DNA from: Norana najaformis
Taxonomy: Eukaryota > Annelida > Clitellata > Crassiclitellata > Hormogastridae
Length of the DNA: 64,000 nucleotides
NCBI GenBank assembly: GCA_964023275.1
Contig: OZ029914.1
Location: 14,118,341 to 14,182,340, forward strand
Reading direction: 5' to 3'
Below the pieces are notes generated by a model. The model ran no database searches and was not told the DNA's origin. It saw only the letters and a list, made by a program, of their open reading frames with translations. Each line of letters opens with the position of its first letter. Positions within the stretch are counted from its first letter, which is position 1. The position numbers and the translations under genes were made by a program. Below are positions 56,010 through 64,000 of this stretch, in pieces.

Positions 56010-58690
56010 TTATGAGCTAGGACATTTTTTCATCTTCCAGTCGTTGCACTTGTTTTCTTTGCACCCGTTTATGCACGCATGGTAGACTGTTCCATTTTCG
56101 GTCAATGATCCACATTTTTCGAAGAGCGTTAACAAAGTCTGGTTTATGCATCCTCTATGAACCACGTGAGGTGTTATGTCTGTACCTGCAAAAGCGCACA
56201 TTGTAAAATGTAAGCTTAGCTCGATCATTGCGATCCAAATGAAGTAGGCCTATATAAAGTAAGAGAAAAGAAATTATCTGTCTGTCTGACTGTTTTTGGT
56301 TATCTCTGTGTATTTTATATGTCTATCTACTTTTTGTTTGTCTGTCTGTATGTTTGTCTCTTCGTGTATCTGGTTGTGTGTTATTTCTTTGTCGGTCTGT
56401 GTGTTTTTTTGTGAATTTGTATATGTGTCTTCACGTTCTGTCTTTCTGTTTGTTTGTCTCTTTGTCTATCTATATTTTTTGTTTGTCAGTCAGAACTACA
56501 AAATTATTTTTTAAAATTAAAGGCAGAATTATTATTTAAACGCAGTATAAACCTGGTATGTTTCCTCGTCCTTAGCTCAGTGATTCTATGCTCAAAATAA
56601 CGGTGACGTTCATTAAGAATTTTCAAAATTCCCAATAGTCGAACTACCAATGTTCCGTGCTAGAAAGATGTTCGGACTTTCTATCGTTTAAGTCCGCCTT
56701 CATTTTGTTGACATCTTCACTCTAAACCATTTGAACGATGTCAAATCTCGAAACGAACTATCGTATGTAACCGAAAATCATAGATTCGTTGAGGCATTGG
56801 CAGCCAGGGTTTTCGAAATATCATTGCCTGAAGAGGTCTTCTCTTTCGGCGGTCGTTCAGCTGGCTACTGGCAAATGTTCCATCATGTACTATGAGCTTT
56901 GAGGCTCAAGGGATCTCGAAATGATTTGCTATTCGGTGAGCGTACCGTTTGTAGGAAATACTTAATTCAGATCTCATTTCTCAACCACCAGTAGCACAAA
57001 TCAAAAGCTGCAAACCTGTGATCAGTGAATCATAAGCTGCAATCTGTTGACTGTGTTGCTGACTCTCCAACTCCAAATACCATCCCCCGTAGCCATCCCT
57101 CTGACTGCCTGCCTGCCTGACTCTCTGGTCTTGACTTGCAACCGACTTTCACCCTTTCTGTCTATCGATTTTGTTTTTTTATTGAGCGCCTGTGAATAAG
57201 CTGGTCCCCGTGACTTAGATTTCGTTGGGCGCTGTAGAAATCTCGAGTTTACGAATGCAATTAAGACACAATGCGTGTCGGTATGAGCTTATGAAATGAG
57301 ACTTTGGCTGCTTATTGAGGATCATTCACCTGCAGATGAAATTCTCTCTTATTGAACCGCTACATCGCTTGGGTTGGAGAGAGAATTTTGCATGCGCTAT
57401 CTAAATGTTCAGCTATCAACTAGCAGAACAAAGAGCCCTTAAACTTTATCAAAATTCTAGCGTTCTATGCGATTTTCAAGAGAGTTCTCCCTATTTTTGA
57501 TTTTCAGCTGAACGTTTTCTAACTTTTTAAATAGACTTCTGTAGTAGCACAGAAATGCACATCACTGCTCTTTGGGCAAGTTACTGTGATGTTTGATCCA
57601 TCGCAGCATCCTTTTCCATGAAAATCAGACTCGCAATACCAACACGTAAGATTTTTATCTGTGCATAAATAAAACAAAAACTCATGTTCTTTATGTTATC
57701 CAATAGAATTTAAGACTTTTTTAAAATTACACTGTGGTCTGAATAAATTTTATTAACAACCAGACGCTCATGTCTTTCACCTGCGAACAAGATTTCACTC
57801 CGCTACATTTGACAGAATAAGAATGTCCGACTAGCATACAGATACCCAACGTTTAACCAATTCTACCCAGACGTCTGCTTCAATTCTTAATTAAATGTCA
57901 TTCCACCCAAACAGAATGCAAATTCATTATGTAAGACTTACTGTCAGATTGACGACGGACTGTAGGTCCCCCGCCGACCAGCGCCGGACCAAAGTGACCT
58001 AAAGACAATAATGACTATTTACTGATCAACTGCATTTTTATTATTTGTTAGTACTTTATACAACATTTGTATACTAAATTCTCCTCAGATCAGTTGCCTA
58101 GTAAGTAAGCCACGATAGGCCCACGTCTGTCGGATAAAGATCCCACAGATAGCCCCACATGGCGCCCGTGCATAACTGGACACCAAAAATCCTTACAACG
58201 ACCAGGCTCCGCTAGACTCTTGCTCAACCCCCTCGCTTGCCAATTCCACCCGAATATCTCGCTGTTTAGGTCCCTGAACCGCTTTGGCTTATATGGCTAT
58301 CAGATCGAGGTGATCTGCTCTTGTAGTTGGCTACAAGCACTACGCTTGCTAGCAAACGTCAATTAACCTGACATGAATAGACTATTTTCCTTCAATGTCA
58401 TAGTCTTAATTTACCAGCTTACATGGTGACGTCGCTGTCGTAATTGCCATCGTGACAACCGTGAAACATTATCATCACCATCATACTCATCATCATCGTC
58501 GTCGTCTCCGACGTCGTCATCATCTCTTTCCTTTTCTTCTTCGTCTTTAATTAAATCATTATATTAAATGCATACATTTCCATGGTCTCCATTTCTGCCA
58601 TTTTCGTCATCATTGCAACTTTTGCTAACCTTGCGTGGACAAGACAAGCAACAGAAAGCTCGGAACAGATGCGAGTAGGTGACATGTCAT
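56010..58690 (-). CDS. Secreted Ly6/uPAR-like protein, unit 6 (123 residues)
   Basis: Exons 58630-58690 (signal peptide MTCHLLASVPSFLLLVLSTQ), 57524-57658 and 56010-56185; GT/AG, phase 1, open to TAA. Exon 2 reads LTCWYCESDFHGKGCC, then TVTC and HFC. Exon 3 reads RGC, FEKCGS, VYHACINGCKENKCN and KCPSS. The exon 2 acceptor is the ancestral-looking GCACAG. A polyadenylation signal AATAAA lies at 55899-55904 (minus). It shows the same cysteine plan as units 2 and 4 and no C-terminal hydrophobic tail. Loop residues between cysteines differ strongly from the other units while the framework is kept. Confidence 0.7.
57110..57260 (+). repeat. LINE 3'-tail fragment
   Basis: Tail family (GAGCGCCTGTGAATAAGCTG, GGGCGCTGTAGAAATCTCGA), in intron 2 of Ly6 unit 6. 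Confidence 0.65.
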
Positions 58691-59129
58691 TCTGTTTCCA
58701 ACCTTATTTCTAGTAGAGTTAAGCAACATAGTTATTGCCGCAACACCGCTTCGGTAATTACAACCACAAAACGCATAAAAGGATATATATATAGACCAAA
58801 ATCAAATGATTCGTTTGCATAACGAATTAATTGTACATTAAGTCTTAAAAAGTCTTAAGGTGCTTTGAAGTGCTCGGAGTAAACTATAGCTAGACTCACA
58901 TCATACAATCTGCATATAACGATTTTTGTTGACGATTACTTGCAGAAATAAACGAAATGTTTATGAAGCTCCAGTAAATAACTACCACCTGTTTTTCTCA
59001 TTTCTGCAGACATTGTGATAGTTTTAAACGTTCCATTAAAAGATTTGAATAAGGACGTGGCTATGTTTCTTTTTCTAGGTGCAAGCCAATAACTGCGAAA
59101 AGTTTACTGCCTTAAGTCTATTCAGTTGG

Positions 59130-59720
59130 ATTGCTTACTCAGGCCTTTTAACCACACTGAAAGCGCACTCATTTTGAGCGTGGTGTTTAATTCTACTATA
59201 TCATTCTCTAATCATGTTCAGACTAAATGCAAATAAGCCAATATTACAATCATTGAACTGGTGGCTCATTTAACAAAGAATTCATTTCAAATCTGTCGTA
59301 TAGTTCACAAAGTACTGCATTTAAATCGCCTTACCTAACTACGTTCCACGCTCACCCCAACAGATAAATAGATATTGCACTCGATCAGTGAACAGTCGGA
59401 GTGACTATTGTGATGCCCAGTACTTGAACAGTGCTGGGCTCTCGGGAATTCTTGGTAGCAGGTCCAATGCTTTGGAATTCACTGCCCGTTTTGATGTCGT
59501 TCTGTCAATTCTATGATGTCATTCAGGTCTAAACTAAAGACGCATCTCTATCAACTTACTTATCCACCGTAGCGTGGCTTAAAGTTTCTCTGATCTATTG
59601 GAATTCGACCCAGGTTCTCCAACGGATAATGATTTTTGGTTGCGATTTTGACTTGAGGCGACCATCGACTGAAGCATTTGCGCATTGTGATAACGGCCCT
59701 ATAGAGGTTTTAAGATTAAA
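59130..59720 (+). mobile_element. Degenerate LINE fragment between Ly6 units 6 and 7
   Basis: Fourth copy of the 3' reverse-transcriptase fragment, heavily decayed and with an internal deletion (TTGAGCGTGGTGTTTAATTC joins early to the region near ATTACAATCATTGAACTGG). It ends near TTAAGATTAAATAATTAG. Confidence 0.6.
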
Positions 59721-60012
59721 TAATTAGTATAGCAAGTGTGAAGGCTTTTCAGCGCTAGACAACGATGGAAGGCAGACCTAGCTATTAATCCAGTACAGTT
59801 TAAATCAGGTACGAGTTCAGATGAATTGATAATCAGGATTTAAGTCATTAAATTGTAAAGCGTACTTTAACCAGGCTAAAACCTAGATGCGGTATGCATT
59901 TTCATATTCATTTATGCTAAAAGTGAAAGTCTGAAAGATCAAACACAACTTCCAATAGAGAAGACAATCGATGCTTCGCTGAAGTCGCATGAATCGAGGC
60001 ACATAGACCCTG

Positions 60013-60188
60013 TTAGGAGCTAAAACATCTTGTCATCTTCCATTCCTTGCATTTGCTTCCGTAGCACTCTTTTACACACACTTTATAAACTGTTCCTTCG
60101 AGAGGAAATGGTCCACATTGTTTGTAGATTGTCAACATAGATCGGTTTATGCATCCCCTCTGAAAGAAGAAGGGTATTTTGTCTTCAC
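60013..60188 (-). pseudogene. Lone Ly6/uPAR-like exon 3 (unit 7)
   Basis: Open exon with an AAG acceptor: RGC, YKQCGP, VYKVCVKECYGSKC, RCFSS. The Asn of the hallmark C-N pair is replaced (KCKEW instead of KCNDW). No signal-peptide exon or exon 2 is found between here and the carboxypeptidase gene at 61253, so it has no visible partner exons and is probably a remnant. A distant exon pair outside the window cannot be excluded but would have to splice over the carboxypeptidase gene. Confidence 0.55.
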
Positions 60189-60529
60189 CTTGAAGAGGCC
60201 ACATCGTTAAACACGTGTTTAGCTCCATCACTACGATCAAGTGAAGCATATAAAGAAGAGAAGTGAAGATAAGCTTTCTCTCTGTATATTTTTGTTTGTC
60301 TCTTTGTCTATGTCTCTGCCTGTCTATTTATTGGTAATCTGCCTGTCTTTTTGTTTGCCTCTTTATCTTCTTTGTATGTCTGTCTATTTTATGCTTGCGT
60401 CTGTCTTCTGCTTGTTGTCTTTTTGTCTGTGTCTATTTTTTGTTTGTGTCTGTCTCTTTGTTTGTCTCTTTGTCTGTCTGCCTGAGTGTGTCGATCCATG
60501 ATTCTATGCATATACCTATCACTGAATGG

Positions 60530-60625
60530 CAGATTGAATGAATGATCCAATCACTGAATCAATAAATCAATAAAAACAATCAATCAGTCAATCAGACAGT
60601 CAGTCAGTCAGACAATCAATGAATC
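60530..60625. repeat. AATC/AGTC tetranucleotide-rich tract
   Basis: Run of AATCAATCA and CAGTCAGTCAG words; a counterpart lies at 31180-31250 beside Ly6 unit 1, at the same distance from exon 3. Confidence 0.75.
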
Positions 60626-61252
60626 AAATCAGGTTGCTAGACAGTGTTTAAATTTTAATGTAGACGAGTTTACAGGGCGTTAAAGTGGATTTGAGCAAAT
60701 TAGATGAAATATATTTGTAGGCCTATCGCTGTAGGAGTGAGTCGTTTCTTAATAAGCCGAAGGCATCGTTATAGTCCCAGGCGGGACTTTTAGGTAAACG
60801 CAACCTAAATCTGGTGCCTTTTCCTCGTCCTTAGATCAATGATGCTTTAAAGGTAAGGTTCAAAAAGAATTCTCAATTTCTTAATAGTCCAGCTACGTCA
60901 TAAAAGCAAAACTCCTATGGCTGGCGCATGCAGAGTCGTTGAGAACTAAAAAAATTCAGTGTTAGACGATGTTTAGAACTTCTGTCGTCGAAGTCCGCTC
61001 TTCATTTTGGATAGGTATGCTGACATCTTCACTTTAAACCATTAGAATTATGTCAAGCCTCAGAATGAACTACCGCCTACAAATTAGCAGTACTGAAACG
61101 TCACTAGCTTTAGGGAATCACTGCATTCAAGAGCAAGACTTCTCTCCAGTAACTTTTGTCAAAAACAATGAAGTCCTGTAACTATAGTTCCTGTCAGCCA
61201 TACGTAAAGTAATTCGCCACAGGCTTAAGCTAGGTGTTCATCCTTCTGTCTG

Positions 61253-63916
61253 TCAGAGTTCTTCTCTAACAGCGTCTGCGCTTTGACGATCGGTTGACCG
61301 GATGCCGTGGTAAAGCTCGAGGAGGTCAATCTCGAGGTCGGGTCTCATCTCGCTGACCATTCCTTCGATGATGTCGTACGTCTGTTCTCCGCTGGCGTAG
61401 ATGAGATTGGCCGGCACCACGTGACCAATCGGAAACTTCGTGCTCTCTGACGTCGGCATGACGTCAATGGCATAAGTCCAGTTGACATTAAGCACGTCCT
61501 TGACCCAATCTATTACAGCACCTGATACGCGATCTGTAATGTAAAGATATTGTTATGCTTAATGAACGCCTGCGCAAACTGATATAGGCCTACTGTAGGG
61601 GTATCGACATTTATAGTTTATAAGCAGAAGATAGGCCTAATGAAGGCAGATCTGTGCGCATAGTACCGACCTATCACGGGTTAAATATTAAACAATTTTT
61701 GTTTATGATAATTATAGGCAAAACTTTGTAACGATAGGCCCAGTGGCATTTGTAACTATAGGCCTAGTGGCATTTGTAACAATAGGTCTAGTGACATGCC
61801 CATCGCTTCTTCTTGCGTTATAAAATAAAGTGATAATGATTTTGATTTCGATGGTAATGCTCACGTAACAACCAAATGGCAAAGCTTGTTTTTAGCTTAC
61901 ATCTCAGGTCTGGTGGTGTGCCAAATCGAAACTTTTCCTGAATTTCTGTAACTCTTTCCGAAGCTGCCAGGCCACGCTTACCGACTGCAAACTATAAACC
62001 AGAACAGTCAACTAAGAGCTCAATAATCTGTTAAGTCCTACAGTTATAGCGTATGATATCGGAACATAATTCCGATTTTCTTGGTACCTTATCAAAGTCT
62101 TGATAATTTCAAACACCAGCTTATGGTTCTGTTTTATAGTTTTCTCGGAACTTAACAGGCCATTACATATGTACTTCGTGCGTTTACTATAAAGAAATCG
62201 CAATAGAAGCTTCAATATGAGATCTGATTCAGATTAGCTTCCTAATTCAATACTTCAATCGTCGCAACAATATGCACATCCGAGTGGCGTGGCTAACATC
62301 ACACAACGTAAACATAGTAGCTTTTACACTTTATTATTTCTGCGTTTATTAAGCGCCACTATCTAATGACTTAGCATCAATCGATGTGCTGAGCAGTTGT
62401 GTGTGTAGGACTTGTTTAAGGTCCCAACACATTAAATGACTCAGAGGACGCTCAAACGCGTCCTCTCAGCGTTACAAGCCGAGAGCTCTGTTAACCAATC
62501 GGCTACCATGTCACACCGATGAGATCTGCACTGTCTGTGAAGTTTCTAAGGAATTGTCGCATTTTAAAGACATGTCTGGGTTTGTTAAGGCGAAAGGCAG
62601 ACAGAGAAAATGATTGTTAAAAATGATTAAACTGTGAGTGTGATACGGACCAGGTAATCGTAGTTCGTTGGCTTAAGCATCTGCTTTCCAGCCCATGGGC
62701 AGAGGATCAATTGTCCATAGCTCTGGATACTGATATAGGCGTGAAGTGACCCTTCGGCAGCGACTCTTCCTTCGAGGGCTTCCTTCAGGTTCTTCGATTC
62801 AACCTCAGAGAAAGGCTCTGGGCCACGAAAATGGGCTGAACATGGGTCGTCTCTTGTACCGGCGCCTGCGCAGTAAGGTAAGAAACGGTGGGCAAGGTAG
62901 GTTAAAGTAAGGTAAAGTTATGTTGACTTAGCTAAGACAGGTTAAGGCAAAGCAAGGTACGGAAGTAACGTCAGATAAAGTAACGGAAGGTAGTGTAATG
63001 TAGTATAAGGCAAGATAAGGAAAGGAAACATGAATTAGGGCAAGGTAAGGGAAGTAAGGTAAAGTATGGTGAGATCAGATAATGTGGAAACATAAAGATA
63101 AGCTAAGTCAAGGTAGTGTAACGTCGGCTAAGTTGAGTATTAGGAAACCTGAAGTAAGTAAAGGTAATTGTTCATTTATTGTGCGACTTTGTAAGAATTT
63201 GTCCTGATGAGTGACTTCGTGTACAACGAGCAAAGTCCGAACGAAAAAATCGAATGACGAAATAAATTCTGTACCTCCCCAATAATTGGCAAAGTTCTTA
63301 TTCATATTAACCCCGGCACAAGTTCTGTCGCCTCTGTCGTACGGTTTCCTTGTTTTGCGCCAAAATCTGTCCTGAAGTGTTAACACAAAAGCATATTAGC
63401 AGTAAAGGCATAAGGCACACTCAATATAATTATACAGCTCTTGCTCTGCTTTTAGCACACAAATCCATTGACCCACCGTGTGATGTCTATCACATTCTAG
63501 TAGGCGTTTTGGTGATATGGAATGTTGTAGTATCGGCCTATTAACTATTCAGAAACGAAACGTTTCAAGATACACTTATTGAGTAACTTACAGAAGAATT
63601 CTTAAAATTAATTGCTTTTTAAGGGAGAACTTTAGTAAAGAAACTCGAAAATTTGGCATTTACTGAACAAGTTTCAGAGAAAGAAAAAGATATGTTTTTA
63701 ACAATTTTAAATATATCAATGGCTATTCATAGCATAGTCATGTCGTGGTGTTGTAAAAGCATATGGCAATTATTTAGCTCTCTGTAATAATCGTCTCCGG
63801 CTGATCCTTACTGATTCATGCGAGTACTCATATCCATCTGGATTAACAACTGGAATAAAGAACCAACGGTATTTCGCCCTCATCTTCTGAGCGGTCTCGT
63901 CTTTGGCATTAATTAT
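61253..63916 (-). CDS. M14 zinc-carboxypeptidase-like protein, 3' exons; catalytic residues replaced
   Basis: Exons (minus): 63812-63916, 63275-63371, 62647-62865, 61901-61984, 61253-61533; phases agree, and earlier exons lie beyond the right edge. The fold is that of carboxypeptidase A/B, metalloenzymes that remove C-terminal residues. Landmarks (bovine CPA numbering): YRWFFIPVVNPDGYEYSH, then FWRKTRK (Arg127 kept), NMNKNF where active enzymes have P-N-R-N-W (Arg145 replaced by Lys), PCSAHFRGPEPFSE, and ISIQSYGQLIL where active enzymes have SIHSYSQ (zinc ligand His196 replaced by Gln; Tyr198 kept). Tyr248 is kept in YRVSGAVIDW. The FELRD segment holding Glu270 is replaced by WTYAIDVMP, with no Glu. 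The C-terminus runs about 30 residues past the usual end. It is probably catalytically inactive, a binding protein or a decaying gene. The frame is fully open, which favours function. Confidence 0.82.
62335..62515 (-). repeat. tRNA-derived SINE (family B), inverted
   Basis: Reverse complement begins GACATGGTAGCCGATTGGTT, then CTCGGCTTGTAACGCTGAG, and ends in AATAAACGCAGAAATAATAA. It lies in the intron between carboxypeptidase exons 62647 and 61984. Confidence 0.7.
62872..63165. repeat. Degenerate GGTAAGGTAA-type tract
   Basis: About 290 bases built from GGTAAG, GGTAAA, GGCAAG and GGTTAA words on the plus strand, in the intron directly upstream of the acceptor of exon 62647-62865 (minus). On the transcribed strand this is a TTACC/TTAACC-rich pyrimidine-biased stretch. 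Confidence 0.75.
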
Positions 63917-64000
63917 CTGTGAATTGAATAAAACCACCAAAATTATTGCCAAATAATTAAGAATATTGTTATCCTATTGTAATTTATGTAGGATTGGATT

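Noticed and set aside
1-64000. CRISPR arrays, bacterial operons, rRNA genes, LTR retrotransposons
   Set aside because: None seen: the tandem repeats lack spacers, genes have introns, and no gag-pol, integrase or paired long terminal repeats were found.

Overview
This is a window of animal (metazoan) nuclear DNA. Genes are split into short exons with GT/AG introns. The space between them is filled with tRNA-derived SINEs, 3' pieces of LINEs, simple repeats and at least one DNA transposon. The organism is probably a marine invertebrate, perhaps a deuterostome, but the sequence does not settle this. All exon joins were deduced by hand from splice signals, codon phase and family resemblance. No alignment was run.

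Left part (1-14,300): the minus strand carries seventeen coding exons of EXOC4 (Sec8), an exocyst subunit. The start codon is at 14,287. The last exon in the window ends at 305, and about 100 C-terminal residues lie beyond the left edge. The introns hold SINEs, LINE tails and two minisatellites.

Middle (14,300-30,000): repeats, then a six-exon plus-strand gene (18,136-23,917) that no single long ORF reveals. Its codon phases agree across all five introns and give exactly 200 residues, rich in Pro and Cys. Its second intron holds a LINE with a 541-codon reverse-transcriptase ORF. From 23,918 to 30,300 I find only repeats and small ORFs that I cannot support.

Right part (30,800-60,250): a minus-strand tandem array of small secreted Ly6/uPAR (three-finger-like) genes. 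Each has three exons: signal peptide, first half-domain, second half-domain. Three units look intact, one lacks its last exon, two are decayed and one is a lone last exon. The units carry their repeats with them, so the array grew by segmental duplication. Inside it, at 49,800-54,110, a broken LINE is interrupted by a 2.2-kb DNA transposon with 44-bp terminal inverted repeats and an intact 563-residue protein of a family I cannot place.

Right edge (61,253-63,916): the 3' exons of an M14 zinc carboxypeptidase on the minus strand. Two catalytic positions (CPA His196 and Glu270) are replaced, so it looks like a pseudoenzyme. A frameshifted copy of its last exon lies at 49,062-49,341, which shows that the Ly6 duplications carried the end of this gene along.
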